From positions 23,898,078-23,962,077 of the forward strand of contig CM048748.1 in assembly GCA_026315105.1 (NCBI GenBank): a DNA stretch of 64,000 nt. The letters are read 5' to 3'. This document shows positions 41,774 through 53,944 of the stretch, one piece after another. Both the position numbers and the translations under genes were made by a program. The notes beneath the pieces are model-generated. The model made no database searches, was not told where the DNA came from, and saw nothing but the letters and a program-made list of their open reading frames with translations. Each line of letters begins with the position of its first letter. Within the stretch, counting starts at the first letter, position 1. This DNA comes from Locusta migratoria. Its lineage: Eukaryota; Arthropoda; Insecta; Orthoptera; Acrididae.

Positions 41774-42350
41774 CTAGATAAATTCCTGCTGCTTCGCACG
41801 CGTAGACTGGATGGTCTGCTTTGTTTGTTCCTACTTCTAAATATAAATTTTCTTAGATTTAGCTTTAAAAATGCATTCCTAATCAAGTATTTTGATACAA
41901 CTTGCCACTGTCTATTGCACCATTGTTCTCAGAATTCATAACATCCCGAAACGCATATAAAAAATTAAAAAAATTATGACCATCATTCCAAACCCAAATT
42001 TTCATTTTTAGCTAAAACATTTTTCCTTATTTCAACGCTTAATGGTTGAATTTCCAAATACATCGATACATGTGATTTTAAAATTACAATAAAAATCTAA
42101 ATCGAAAGTTTTCTATATTTTCTTCAAAATTGCCTTAATAGCAACGTATCTTCAAAGAACCGTTCATCCATTTCACCCCCTTAGGTATAGGAATATCGAT
42201 AAATCGCTGATGCCTACAGTGTGAGATAAACCGCATCTACAAATTTCAAGTTTCTATCGTCTGTAGATTCACTTTTCAGCGGATTTTCTGTCTGTTAGAA
42301 ACGGATCGAGAACTCGAAATTTCTTTCTTACGCTTTGGCACCTCTTTTCA
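41774..42350 (-). mobile_element. Candidate Helitron H5, 3' end only
   Basis: On the minus strand GCGTGCGAAGCAGCAGGAATTTAT ends in CTAG (41774-41777) with a host T next, like the GCGAGCGGAACCGCGG...AAGCTAG end of H3. The terminal hairpin is weak and the 5' TC end was not located; the right boundary given is a guess. No Rep/helicase seen. Confidence 0.4.
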
Positions 42351-42987
42351 AACAGCAATATGTACTTATTTTTCTTTATTCCTACGCTTGCTGCAGGAAA
42401 ACAACTGAAGAATGTGCATTACGTTTCGCTGTATATAACATCTTTGCTATTATAGTGTCAAAAGTCATCGCTGGTCTTCAGTGCGAATTTTATATAAGTC
42501 GACGACTTTCAACTACCGTCTCATAGCTATCGACACGGAACTACTAATCCAGTTGTCAGTATTTTGATCCTAACCACTACAGTTGTCTTTCCAGTGTTTA
42601 TATTGAGATCATTGGTGTATTGCCAGCCTACTTAATGCTTAGTTAGTTATTTCCCAATGTTTTATCTTTAAGTCTTTATCTTTGAGCATCTATCGATTGT
42701 CGTATTGCTCCACATTTTAGGGACTTTTGATCGCAACACTCACCCACCGCCACACACCGCGACCAAAACACCATAGTGCACACCGCCAACCTAAATGCTA
42801 CTCTCATGCATAACCGCCGTTGGTCTGCAGTGAATAATTTTGGCTACCAAGTGAAATATACGGACACAAGTCCCACGTTCCATTTTTATACATGTATATT
42901 GATTAGTGTGTGGAAATGAAATTATCGGCATTTTACGTGGATCAGTTCAATTGACTGAAAAATATTGACTAAAAGACGTTTGCATTT
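42351..42987. other. Spacer, nothing recognised
   Basis: May contain the rest of H5. No gene. Confidence 0.4.
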
Positions 42988-43170
42988 CCGCGCGGGAATA
43001 GCCGTGTGGTATAAGGTATCATGCTTCATAGAGGGCGGCCGTTCTCTTCGAAGGTTAGAATCATCCCTCGTCCTTGGCTGTGTGTGTAGTTGGTAGTTTG
43101 AGTAGTTTGTAAGGATGTGCTCCGACGACCATAGCACTTTGGTCGAATAGGTTTACAAACATTTGAACAT
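42988..43170 (+). repeat. tRNA-derived SINE S1 type 3
   Basis: Head CCGCGCGGGAATAGCCGTGTGG, a decayed B box (GGTTAGAATCATCC), body AGTAGTTTGTAAGGATGTGC and the common end TTACAAACATTTGAACAT. The same head type as 16702, on the common S1 body. Confidence 0.85.
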
Positions 43171-44008
43171 GTGTAGAAAAATGTTTCCTTTCACGATGCA
43201 AAATTAAAATATATTATGTGACATCACAAAGAGAATGGCTTGTACGTTTATTCAAAACTACTGCAGAGTAATAATTCGTAGAGAGTACCTGAAACTATCG
43301 CCGTCTACTGGAAGAAAACTAGATAAGGAGCTCGTAACGGCATCATATCGTTAAATATTTTTACGTAACTTTACTATTTATCTGACCGTCATTATGTAAA
43401 AGATAACTGAAAATTTCTATTGGTTCAAGACGTGAAATGTTAAGCATTTCATTTCTGTGTGCAAGGTTCTGAAGTCAAGCACGTCCTAGACTTACGGTTT
43501 ATAATTAGGAAATTATCTGCAAATAATGAATTATATATGTCAGTACTAGTGATCTCTACACAATCTGGGTGTGCAAGTCTGGTCTGGTAATACAGAAGTG
43601 CAGTGTACCTGCACAGTAGTATGTTTAGCAATAGATGTAAACAGATTCAGGTGAGAGGTTTTCAGAGGGTATAAGGTTGGAAATAGTTCTGTGGATGGAA
43701 GAATGATGAAAGGCCCTCCTGTGAGATTGAGGGTGTGTGGAGCAAGGCGGCACTGATTAGTACTTACTGGCCTGGTGTTAACTCCAAATAAATTAACTAA
43801 CGAAATCCGTTTTTAAGCTGACGTTAATGTTTATTTAAGAATTATTTCCTGGTTATTCATTAAGAACACCATAGTTAATGTCAAAATCTGGCAAAAACTT
43901 ATAAAAACTTTGTTGTAATATTCATTGGTTTCATATTGTCATAAGGTTTCTGAAGTTAGAGCCGTGTTCAAAGTTGTGATTGTGAAACCGTTCGCATTAT
44001 ATGTGAGA
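43171..44008. other. AT-rich spacer, nothing recognised
   Basis: No gene or recognised repeat. Confidence 0.45.
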
Positions 44009-44132
44009 TCATTTTAAATGTGAATGTATGTTCGGTGTACGTTTATCACATCTGAACCGCAAGACATAAAGAGCTAAATATTGATATCTACCCGGGGAAG
44101 GCTTTAGACATGGTTCTATGGCGATTAGATAG

Positions 44133-44133
<1 letters not shown>

Positions 44134-44176
<43 letters not shown>
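44134..44176. repeat. (AT)n microsatellite in Helitron H2
   Basis: About 21 AT units, where H1 has only TATATATATA and H3 a short TATATA-like stretch. Confidence 0.95.
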
Positions 44177-44179
<3 letters not shown>

Positions 44180-44465
44180 TGTTCGGTGTAGGCCTATCGC
44201 GTCCGAACGACAAGACGCACAGACTTATATATTTGTACAGTTACTAATTTATACCTGAGGAAGGTTTTAGGCACGGTTTTATAGCGATCTGATAGATATT
44301 TAGTAATTTGAAGAATATAACGTGAAATGCGAAACAATAAACTCTTTGAGAATTATATTTACTTTTTGAAAATGGTTTTATTGGTTGCATTGTTGCTTGA
44401 GGGTTGATAATGATAAAAGGGTGTAGTATATTGGGATGAAAAGTTATAGGTTTATATAAAATTCT

Positions 44466-44466
<1 letters not shown>

Positions 44467-44512
<46 letters not shown>
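44467..44512. repeat. (GT)n microsatellite in Helitron H2
   Basis: About 22 GT units in the position of the shorter (TG)n of H1 and H3. Confidence 0.95.
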
Positions 44513-44513
<1 letters not shown>

Positions 44514-45213
44514 ATACTGCGCTCTGCAGCGAAAACTACAGAACGCAAGCGAATGGTCTGTATGCAATTGCTATCCGAAGTCTCCTCTTGCACACCATAG
44601 CAGATCCATGCCGATAGTAATAAGGGGGTGGAAGATATGGTGGTTGAAAATCGTCACATTATAAAAAAAATTCGAAGGCCAGCGATGATGTTTGCGACTC
44701 TATAGCAAGGCGGTTACATACAGCGAAAGATCATATCTTTCGTCTATGCGTGCTACAATGTCTTCAGCTCTTTCTCTGTAAGGATAAGCATACGATTAAG
44801 GAAATATAAGAATGAATAAATAAAGCGGTAAAAAAGAAATTTCTTTTAATACATCTCTTTAATAAAATCGATTTGACGTTTCGCGCATTACATAAAGTAC
44901 AATACTACAAGTAACGTAGTTTACCAGAATGCCCTAAAATGAAATTAAAATGAATTTGGACATTACTCTCACCATACGTGTTGAGATATTACAAGACAAG
45001 CTATAAGGAATAATGTATGTATTATTTATTGTAAATCATTAAGCACTTCACATATTTTTTATTATTTGAAAGTTGATTGAAATGTTTGTTTCTAAAGAAG
45101 GTATTGCATTTCATTTCATCCATCAAAACCAGTCTCATAGCACACTACTGAAAAAAGATAGCTTATCTAACATAATCAACCAACACGCGAGCGGAGCCGT
45201 GGGTTTAAGCTAA

Positions 45214-45579
45214 TATATATATATATATATATATTCACCGAAAGGTGCGTAGTAACAGTACACGATTTTTGCCTTTCTGTTCCATTCCCATACAAATACT
45301 TGTATATTCCATGAAGAAAGCAGCTCAGACACTGATACACCAGTATCGGACGGAGGATTAAATGAGACGCTGTTCTATCTCAGAATCGAAAGAAATAAAG
45401 GAAAGCTGATACAGGATCAGAGGTGAACGTGGGAGAGAAAAGCGATCTGTGGAAAAAAAAAAATACGTCTCAGATTTTGGGGTCGGTTCGTCGTATCGTT
45501 TCACTGCTCCATCTTTGTCTTTGGTGAGACAGGGAAACCGGAAGAACTCGGAGAAAAAGACAAACTATTTATTTTCACT
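45214..45579 (-). repeat. (AT)n, then LINE F-related 3' piece F2 and repeat G
   Basis: (AT)n to 45234. TTCACCGAAAGGTGCGTAG and TTGCCTTTCTGTTCCATTCC (45234-45292) match F1 near 40232. 45350-45480 (GGAGGATTAAATGAGACG, GCTGATACAGGATCAGAGGT) matches 58857-58975 in the same orientation, where it also adjoins LINE F sequence. So G may be part of a LINE F variant. No coding of note; a 107-codon frame at 45449-45772 is not recognisable. Confidence 0.55.
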
Positions 45580-45795
45580 TGGACAACCACTCTTGTTAAC
45601 CACAGACATTGCCGAGGATGGGTGGCTTGCGTGCCTCAACGATACAGATAGCCGTACCGTAGGTGCAACCACAGCGGAGGGGTATCTGTGGAGAGGCCAG
45701 ACAAACGTGTGGTTCCTGAAGAGGGGCAGCAGCCTTTTCGGTAGTTACAGGGGCAACAGTCTGGATGATTGACTGAACTGGCCTAGTAACATCAG

Positions 45796-45799
<4 letters not shown>
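45580..45799. other. Spacer
   Basis: Nothing recognised apart from the open frame mentioned under the preceding entry. Confidence 0.4.
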
Positions 45800-45831
<32 letters not shown>

Positions 45832-46023
45832 AAATGTTTGTAATTCTATCGGACCAAACTGCGTCGTCATCAGTCCGTAGCTTACAAACTACTTAAACCT
45901 AGGTAAACTAACCTAAGGACAAACACACACACCCATGCCCCAGGGAGGACTCGAACCTCCACGGCGAGCAACCACGCGCTCCGCAGCGAGACGCTTTAGA
46001 CCGCTCGGCTACTCCACCGCGGC
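45800..46023 (-). repeat. tRNA-derived SINE S1 type 1 with long T tail and TSD
   Basis: Minus-strand full copy with head GCCGCGGTGGAGTAGCCGAG, B box GGTTCGAGTCC and the common end, followed in SINE orientation by about 29 T (A on +, 45798-45826). CATCAGCTAA at 45790-45799 and 46024-46033 is the target duplication. The T tail shows that this family is not poly-A tailed; TTTT also serves as a Pol III terminator. Confidence 0.93.
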
Positions 46024-46249
46024 CATCAGCTAACATGCCTTTGTCTAGCAGTTACTGTGAACGGCTGAAAGCAAGGAGAAACTACAGTCGTTACTTCTCC
46101 CGAGGACATGCAGCTCTACTGTATGAATATATGATGATGGTATCCTCTCGGGTAAAATATTCCGGAGGTAAAATAGTTCCCCATTTGCATCTCCGGACGG
46201 AGACTACTCGGGAAGATGTCATCATGAATAAATAAATAAACAGGCATTC
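46024..46249. other. Spacer
   Basis: Nothing recognised. Confidence 0.4.
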
Positions 46250-46440
46250 TACGGATCGGAGAGTGGAATCTTCTATCCCTCAAAAGGGTGGGTAAGTTTA
46301 AAAATTAGAAAATAGAAATTTATTGTTTAAAGTTAGATATGGTGGGGATTAGTAAAGTTCGGTGTCAGGATGACCAGGAGTTTTGATCAAGTTAGTACAG
46401 GGTTATAAATACGAAATCTGTTGGTGATAACGCATCTCGT
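46250..46440 (+). pseudogene. RTE-like LINE D endonuclease fragment
   Basis: RVGKFKN..KIE, then LKLDMVGISKVRCQDDQEF and YRVINTKSVGD match the N-terminal part of the APE-like endonuclease of RTE LINEs (LDVVGISEVRW...). The catalytic Glu of the SEVR motif is Lys here. Plus strand, directly beside the 3' end of D2 on the minus strand, so it is a separate or inverted piece of the same family. Confidence 0.6.
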
Positions 46441-46444
46441 TATG

Positions 46445-48430
46445 CTACCCTGTCTTGTGCGAGCCTCTTCATCTGAGAATAAGAAAGGTAATCTACAGCC
46501 TTTTTACCCCACACACTTCCTTCTCATGCTAAGTTGACGATTTCTTGATGTCTCACAATGTGTCCCACCAATCTATCCCTTCTCTTAGTCAGGATATGCC
46601 TGAAACTCCTTTTCTCCCCAATTCTGTTGAGCTCCTCTTCATTAGATACGTGATCAACCCATCTAATCTTCGTCATTCGTCTATTGCACCAGATTTCGAA
46701 AGCTTCTATCTTCTTTTTGTCTGAACTCATCGTCCACGTTTCACTCCCATATAATACTACACTCCAGACAAATGCTTTCAGAAAGGAATTCCTAACATTT
46801 AAACTAATATTGAATGTCAGCAAATTTCGCTGCTTCAGAAACGCTTTTCTTCCCATAGACATTCTGAATTTTATATGTTTTTTACTTCGGCCATCAGAAG
46901 TTATGTTGCTCATCTACTACTTTTATTGTCTCATTACTCCAATCTAATTCCTTCAGCATTGCCTGAATTTCGGACACAACACTTCATTACTCTTTTTACT
47001 CTTGTTAATGTTAATCTTATACCTTCCTTTCAAGACACTGTCCGTTCCAATTAATTACTTCTCCAGGTCCTTTGCTTCTCTGTCAGAATGACTATGTCAT
47101 CAGAAAACTCCAAGGTTTTTATACCCTCTCCCTGGACTTTAATTCCCTCTCCAAACTTTTTCTAGAATTCCATCACAGCTTGTTCCATGTCAAGATTGAA
47201 CAACATTTGGCAAAGGCTACAACTCAGTCCTTTTCCCTTCCCAACCACTTTTTCGTGTCCATCGACTCTAATAATTGCTGTCTGGTTTTTATACAAGTTG
47301 AATATAACTTTTCGCTCCATATATTTTACCACTGCTGCCTATAGAATTTGAGAGTTTATTCCAATCAAAATTGTCAAAAGCTTTCTCCAGATCCACAAAT
47401 GCTAAAAACGTAGGTTTCCCTTTCCTTAACCTACCTTCTAAGATCAATCGTTATTTGATTATTGTCTCACGTGTTCTTATATTTCTGCTAAAGCCAAATT
47501 GATCTTCCCCAAAGTCGGATTCCACCAGTTTTTCCATTCGTCTGTAAATAATTCGCGTTAGTATTTTGCAACAATGATTTATTAAACTGATAGTCCTGTA
47601 ATTTTCACGTGTCTGCACTTGCTTTCTTCGGAATTGGAATCACTATATTCTTGTTGAAGTTTGAAGGTATTTCCGCTGTCTCATTCATCTTGCTTACCAT
47701 GTGGAACAATTTCTTCATGACTGGTTCTCCTAACGATAATAGCAGTTCTGACGAAACGTCAACTACTCCAGGGACCTTGTTTCTACTCATATATTTTAGT
47801 GCTCTGTGAAATTCTTCTCGCTTTTTGTATCTCCAATCTCATCTTCCTCTACTTCGTCTTCCATTTCTACAATACTGTCTTCAAGTTTATTTCCTTCGTA
47901 CAGACCTTCTATATATTCCACATTTCAACTTGCCCTTGCTCAGTACTGGTTTTCCATCTGAGTTCTTCATATTCATACAGCTGCTTTCTTGTCTGGAAAT
48001 CACTATTTTATTTTCCTGTAGGCGGTATGTATCTTTCGCCTAGTTATACATTCTTCAACGGTTTTGCATTTATCCTCAAGCCACTCCTGCTTAGCCACTC
48101 TGCACTTCTGCACTTCCTGACTTTTCAGACGTTTGTACTCTCTTTTGCCTGCTTCACTTGATGATTTTTTTTATTTTCTCCTTTCGTCAATTATGGGTAG
48201 TATCTCTTGTGTTATCCAAGGATTTCTATTAGGCCTTGTCCTTCTGCCTATATGATCCTTTGTGGCTTTCACTACTCTATCTTTCAGAGCTACCCATTCT
48301 CTTCTAGGGTATCACTTTCCCCTGTTTCAGACAATCCTTGCCTAATGCTCCTTCTGAAACTTTCGACCTGGTTCCTTCATATTCTCCAGGTTCCATCTTC
48401 TTAATTTTCTACCTTTTCGCTTTCTCATAG
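46445..48430 (-). mobile_element. RTE-like LINE family D, copy D2 (decayed)
   Basis: On the minus strand it runs from a pre-RT linker (48430-47830, stop-riddled), through NKVPGVVDVSSELLLSLGEP at about 47780 and NIVIPIPKKASAD, the fingers and palm in broken frames (QFGF, KAFDNFDWN near 47370), to the thumb and C-terminus: SNITSDGRSKKHIKFRMSMG (46913) and KIRWVDHVSNEEELNRIGEK. Aligns with D1 throughout but with many indels and stops, so it is older. Ends near 46445 without an obvious repeat tail. Confidence 0.8.
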
Positions 48431-48644
48431 TGAAAGCCGACAGTCCTTTTCATATAACACCCTGAGAGCAAAATTGTCTGTTTGATCATCATATTTCCAC
48501 TACTACAATATCAGGACGTTAACATTTATCTCACCTGATGGGCAGTCACCATTCAGAACCTTTTGAATGATAAATTGTTGGACCCTGAACTACAATGTGA
48601 CCTCTAATTGTCCACTAATTAAATAAAATTTATTACGCAACAAA
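48431..48644. other. Spacer between D2 and B1
   Basis: Nothing recognised. The two LINEs stand head to head. Confidence 0.4.
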
Positions 48645-48959
48645 TAACGCTAGTGGTTCATGGTGTGGGTTCCTGTAGTCATGTCCTAGTTCATGAACCA
48701 CGGGCAACGTATGAGTGGTCCTGACAGTTGGGATACCAGTCAATTTGGAATAAGGTTGGACATCTCGGACATATTCTGAGCCGTGGCCACCTTTGTGCTC
48801 AACCGTTAGGGGTAAAACCCAGTGGGGCCCTGGGCTAATAAGGCTTGCAACCTGCTTCCCAGGTACTTCAATATCATGCTGGCAACAATCAGAGCAAACT
48901 GCCTCGGACTTTCGGAGGTGGAGTCCCACCTGTAATTGAAAGACCAGGGACTCCTCAGA

Positions 48960-49680
48960 TACGACTTGGCAAACGATCTGGAATGAGATGGAGAGCTATT
49001 AATATCAATGGGGATTACAATGGGAAGAAGATAGAGCTGGCGGAGGCTTCAGGTACGATGGGGTTAGATGTTTTAGCAGTTAGTGACGTTAGAGTAAGGG
49101 GAGAGAAAGAGGACCAAGTCGGAGAATACGAGGTCTACATGTCAGGAGTCAAAGTAGGAAGAGCACACTGGGGTGTAGCATTTTTCATCAGGAAAGCAAT
49201 CGAACCCAGTATAATTGCAATAAGGTGTGTGAATGGACGACTGATGTGGATAGATTTGGCCATCACCAGCAAGAAAATTAGGATTGTGACAGTGTATTCA
49301 CCCTGTGAAGGGACAGATCAAAATGAGATGGACAGATTTTACAACGCACTTAGGATAGGAAATCGAACAGAAGGCTAAGAAAAGGTTATGGGTAAGTTTG
49401 GAGATGTTATGGAGGCCAACAGGAACGGAAAACAACTCTTGGATTTCAGTTCCAGTATGGGCTTAGTTATCACAAACTCTTTCTTTAAGCATAAGGACAT
49501 TCACCGCTATGCTTAGGAAGGAAGGGGAACCAGATCTATCGTTGACTACGTAATAAAAGACCAGGAATTCAGTAAGTCAACTACACATGTGTTTTCAGGG
49601 GGTTATTTGATGATACTGATCACTATTTAATCTGCAGTGAAATTGGTTTTGTGAGGCCAAAAGAGTAGAAAGTCAGGTTC
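48960..49680 (+). pseudogene. APE-like endonuclease domain of LINE B1
   Basis: Cuts target DNA to prime reverse transcription. MRWRAININGDYNGKKIELA, then GLDVLAVSDVRVRGEKEDQV, where the usual catalytic Glu of SE.R is Asp, and HWGVAFFIRKA, IRIVTVYSPCEG. After a frameshift near 49378: KQLLDFSSSMGLVITNSFFK, HKDIHRYA then TAG in place of Trp, RSIVDYVIKDQEF and DDTDHYLI with the terminal Asp-His pair. The order of motifs is that of complete RTE endonucleases. Confidence 0.82.
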
Positions 49681-51429
49681 ATGTGCAGAAGGATAAGAGT
49701 CGGGAAGCTTCAAGACAAGGAAATTAGCCACAAATACATAACAATGATCTCGGAAAGGTACCAGTTAGTTGAATGTAATAATTTACAGTCACTGGAAGAG
49801 GAATGGTCAAGGTACAGGGACACACTACTGAAAGCAGCTAGAGAATGTCTTGGAACAGTAGTGTATAAAGGCAGGAAGAAGCAGACAGCTTGGTGGAATG
49901 ACACACTCAAGGCAGTCTGTAAAAAGAAAAAGAAGGCATATCAAAAATGGCTCCATACTAGAAATCAGGCAGACAGACAAAGTTATGTTGAAGAAAGAAA
50001 CAAAGCCAAACGGATAATTGCAGACTCCAAGCAGAAATCATGGGAAGACTTTGGAAATAAGCTAGAAACTCTGGGTCAAGCCGCGGGAAAACCATTTTGG
50101 AGCGTAATTAGCAATCTTCGAAAGGGAGGGAAGAAGGAATTAACAAGTTTTTTTGGATAGGTCAGGAAAGCTGCTAGTCAATGCTGTGAATGCCTTGAGC
50201 AGATGGAGGGAATATTTTGAAGAATATCTCAATGTAGGTGGAACGTTCAGTGATGTGTCAGATTTTCAGGTAGAATGGGACAGGGACGACGATGGAAAGA
50301 GGATCTCATTTGAGGAAGTGGAGAAAATGGTCAGTAGATTACAGTGCAATAAAGCGGCTGGGGTGGATGAAATTAAGCCGGAACTCGTCAAATACAGTGG
50401 AATATCAGGTCTCAAAAGGTTACACAGGATAATTGAAAAGGCGTGGGAATCGGGACAGGTTCCGTGTGACTGGACGAAAGCGGTAATCATGCCAATTTTC
50501 AAACATGGAAACAAAAAAGAGGGCAAAAACTATCGAGGTATCTCCTTAATTAGCTTTGTAGGCAAAATATTCTCAGGTATTGTTGAACGAAGAGTGCGAG
50601 TATTAATTGAGGACACGTTAGATGAAAATTAGTGTGGGTTTAGGCCTCTTAGAGGCTGTCAGGACCAGATATTTAACCTACGGCAGGTAATGGAAAAGTG
50701 CTATGAGTGGAAAAGGGAATTGTATCTATGTTTCATAGATCTGGAAAAGGCTAATGACCGTGTTCCTAGGAGGAAGCTACTGTCAGTTCTTCAAGATTAT
50801 GGTATAGGAGGTAAACTTCTGCAGGCAATTAAAGGGCTTTACGTAGACTGTCAGGCAGCAGTTAGAGTAGATGGCAAATTAAGCTCAAGGTTCAGGGTAG
50901 TTTCAGGGGTAAGACAAGGCTGTAAACTGTCTCCACTGTTGTTCATACTATTCATGGATGATATGTTGAAAACAGTAGACTGACAGGGCGGGATTAAAAT
51001 AGGTCAAAACAAAATAAGCAGTCTTGCATATGCTGACGACTTAGTTGTAATGGCAGATTCGATTGAAAGGTTGCAAACTAATATTTCAGAGCTCGATCAG
51101 AGGTGCAAGGATTACGATCTGAAGATCAGAATCTCCAAAGCGAAAGTAATGTCTGTGGGATGAGATTCAAACAGATTGAGTGCCAGATAGGAGGAACAAA
51201 GTTAGAACAGGTAGACAGTTTCAGGATGGCAATATAGCGAAAGAACTAGAATCGAGGTGCAGCAAAGCTAATGCAGTGAGTGCTCAGTTAAGATATACTC
51301 TCTTTTGCAAGAAGGAAGTAAGTACCAAGACTAATTTAGCAGTGCACCGCTCTATCTTTCGACCAACTTTCTTGTATGGGAGTGAAAGTTGGGTGGATAC
51401 ATGTTACCTTATTCATAAGGTAGAGGTTA
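49681..51429 (+). pseudogene. Linker and reverse transcriptase of LINE B1
   Basis: The linker carries TAWWNDTLKAVCKKKKKAYQ (49885) and AGKPFWSVISNLRKGGKKEL. RT from about 50350: NKAAGVDEIKPELVKYSG, NYRGISLISFVGKIF, a stop, CGFRPLRGCQDQIFNLRQ, catalytic LCFIDLEKANDRVPR near 50735 (first Asp kept, the F of AFD is N), SGVRQGCKLSPLLF near 50905, and AYADDLVVM at about 51028 with the catalytic pair. The thumb region 51100-51429 is frameshifted. Two nonsense codons and shifts kill it. Confidence 0.88.
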
Positions 51430-51630
51430 AGAATGTTCAAATGGTTGTATAGTCTATGGGACTTAACTACGGGGTCATCAGTGCCTAAACTTACAAACTA
51501 CTTATGAACTACTTATGAACTAGGACGGCACAAATATCCATGCCCAAGGGGGGAATCGAACCCCCGACCTTAGTGGCCGTGCAGACCGTGACTGGAGCGC
51601 CTTAGTCCCCTCGGCCACCGCGGCCGGCTT
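51430..51630 (-). repeat. tRNA-derived SINE S1 type 2 in LINE B1, 10-bp TSD
   Basis: Minus full copy with head CCGGCCGCGGTGGCCGAGG, B box GGTTCGATTCC, a short duplication of AACTACTTATG in the body (51498-51520) and the common 3' end. GTAGAGGTTA is exact at 51420-51429 and 51631-51640, and removing the SINE plus one copy restores the LINE reading (KVEVTDMKVARI). Confidence 0.95.
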
Positions 51631-52008
51631 GTAGAGGTTACAGATATGAAAGTAGCAAGAATTATTGCAGGTACTAATAGATGGGAACAATGGCAGGAGG
51701 GTGTCCATAATGAGGAAATCAAAGAAAAACTGGGAATGAACACCGTAGATGAAGCAGTTAGAGCGAACAGACTGAGATGGTGGGGTCATGTTACACGCAT
51801 GGGAGAAGCAAGGTTACCTAAGAGACTCATGAGCTCGGCAGCAGAGGGTAAGAGGAGTCGAGGTAGACCAAGAAGGAAGTACTTAGATTCGGTGCAGAAT
51901 GATTTTGAAGTAAAAGGCATAACATCAGACGAGGCATCAATGTTAGCATTGAATAGGGGATCACTGAGGAATTTTATTAGAGGTACTTTGCTCCAGACTG
52001 AACGCTGA
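51631..52008 (+). pseudogene. C-terminal domain of LINE B1
   Basis: KVARIIAGTNRWEQW, then NTVDEAVRANRLRWWGHVTR and GKRSRGRPRRKYLDSVQNDF, the conserved end of RTE-type proteins (L.WWGH..RM.....R.....GKR..GRPR..W.D). The function of this tail is unknown. Stop at about 52006, followed by the (ATG)n tail. Confidence 0.85.
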
Positions 52009-52027
52009 ATGGCTTAATCAGTCTCTA

Positions 52028-52071
<44 letters not shown>
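52028..52071. repeat. (ATG)n tail of LINE B1
   Basis: About 14 ATG units closing the LINE 3' UTR, a typical RTE-clade tail. Confidence 0.95.
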
Positions 52072-53944
52072 TAACACAGGTTCCGAATCGTAGGTTCTGG
52101 TTTCAATTTAGTAGGGACCGTCCAACTTTCTGTTTCAATCGCCGCCACATATTCAATTGCACCCTCATCCATTGGATTAATTGATTGCACTGATAGAAAG
52201 AAAGAAAATGTTTAATGGAGGGAACCCTCGGCAAAAATATTCTAATTTATCGTACATCACTCATACCTTGAACTCGCAAAGTTTACTGTACGTTTCAGTT
52301 CTTCGCTATTAACCCGCATATTTAGTTGCTGGTCGATGGATCTGATGGCCCATGTCTCTTTCAAAACACGTTGGCAGATCTCAACATTTCATACAAATAA
52401 AAGGCACGAACTACTAAAGATTTCTGATAATAATTTAGCCACAATAGTTTAGAAACGTTACGATAGCTCACTGAAGGTAATTTTAAGCTACTACCGGGCA
52501 TTGTGGACTCAGAATTATCGAAACTGGAAAACGCAGGAACGCATGTTCAGCATTCCCGTTACAAAGAATAAAAGAAAATTCTACCACGGAAATCGTCAGT
52601 TATTTTGGAATAGGAACACGCACACTGGATAATCATTTCTCTCTGATATTCACTCGTAAATTATTTTGAAGGCCTGAAGCTGATGGTTCAAGTCACACCC
52701 GCGAAAATCGTTACAATTTCAAGTCTCTAATTAGACTAAATTTCTACATTAAGAATCGACGAATTTGCACCCCACACCTGATCTCGCGATAGAGCGACGA
52801 CAGTTGCAGCATTATCCACCGAATTATTCAGGAAAATCGACCTAACACACTCACGCCTGCTCTGCTCCAGGACTCAGCCAACTCTGCCCAAACACTGAGG
52901 GACTCTCGCTCTAACAGCTGTTCAGTTCAACTTCGTCGTTGGAGCTCCCATTGGCTGAAGGCGTAATGGGATCCACCGCCAACCTGAACTACCCTCAGGG
53001 TTCGCGTACTGCAGGCTAGCATTCCCTGATTCTACAAGAGAATCTCTGCTGTTCTCTCAGAAAGCAAGGGTTTGCTATCCTTCTTGGAACTTTCTGCTAC
53101 TGCTAACTCGCTACAAACTGTATTTATACCATCTCTGACACACTCAAACATTCACACCCACGGGAGAGTAGATGGGTGTGTGGAGCCTGGCTCCTTGATT
53201 TTTCTTTATTTATTGCATTTCCGTGTCCACTGGCCTCTGTCCCTAATCTGCACTGCAACAAAATATAGACCAAAAGTATCTTCTAAGCTCATCCAAAATA
53301 AAGGACTCGTCCATCCTGTAGCCATTAATAAAATGAATAAAATAAATAAGAAAAAGTAATGAAGCGATATAGCAGTACCGCTTCAATAGGTACGTCCTCT
53401 GAATGACACTGTTTTTAAGTCTTCACAATGTTTTTAATTACTATAAATTTTTTTGAGAATCGCGGTTGCGCGTCCTTCACACGTTTCGTGACTTTGTTTT
53501 AACTGGTACGAATTCTAACTCACGCATCGCACTAATAGAATCCAATGAGCAACCGTTCCTATGATTAGTTAATTAATTAACTAATACTTAAAGCTGGCAC
53601 GCCGTTTCCAGCGTGGCATAATTAACACTTCCTTCGTTTGAACTGTGTTTGGCCACAACTAACACAGTTTGTTTACTAAATGACTTCTTGTCATCTAGTA
53701 CATATTTGCCTAATTACAATATAGGTCACACAATACAAATTGTCTAATTTAGGATTAGCCTACGCTCATGTCAGATGGCTAATGAGCTAGCGTAAGTAAT
53801 TCTTACAAACTTTTTACAATTCGCTATCATTACATCGACCGATTTAATGATAAATTCTTAGACAATTATCACGATAGTAACCTATTAAAACTTTATCAGT
53901 GTCGAAAAACATGTCTTACGCTTTATTTAACAAATGGTTCTAAG
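52072..53944. other. Long spacer, possible LTR/promoter at 52860-53180
   Basis: No protein recognised. CCATTGGCTGAAGGC (CCAAT-like) near 52948 and CTGTATTTATACC (TATA-like) near 53117, in a locally GC-richer stretch, could be a promoter or an LTR U3. No inverted or direct repeat partner seen. A 22-bp perfect palindrome (ATTAGTTAATTAATTAACTAAT) lies at 53564-53585. Confidence 0.35.

Larger units (their letters stand above)
44009..45213 (+). mobile_element. Non-autonomous Helitron H2
   Basis: Starts TCATTTTAAATGTGAATG after a host A and ends CACGCGAGCGGAGCCGTGGG-TTTAAG-CTAA before T. Most of its length matches H1 and H3: GTTCGGTGTACGTTTATCAC, TACCCGGGGAAGGCTTTAGA, the internal repeat, the (TG)n tract, GACTCTATAGCAAGGCGG. 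Its 3' 350 bp match H3 (CATCAAAACCAGTCTCATAG) rather than H1. It has grown by microsatellites at 44134-44176 and 44467-44512. The SDDVCDSIARRL segment is frame-broken here. No Rep/helicase. Confidence 0.85.
48645..52071 (+). mobile_element. RTE-like LINE family B, copy B1 (nearly full length)
   Basis: Contains a 5' leader (48645-48900), endonuclease, linker, RT, C-terminal domain and an (ATG)n tail at 52028-52071. A single ORF2-like protein with a microsatellite tail is the RTE layout. Inactivated by at least two frameshifts in the endonuclease part, an in-frame TAG near 50630 (DEN*CGFR), a TGA at about 50981 (VD*QGG, where B2 has TGG), a shift in the thumb, and a SINE at 51430-51630. Relatively recent by sequence quality. 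Confidence 0.88.

Noticed and set aside
52860..53180. Host gene promoter (CCAAT and TATA-like)
   Set aside because: Motifs alone without a downstream exon or repeat partner; mentioned only in the spacer entry.
53564..53585. 22-bp perfect AT palindrome as an element
   Set aside because: A TTAATTAA-rich palindrome of this size is plausible by chance in AT-rich DNA and has no other support.
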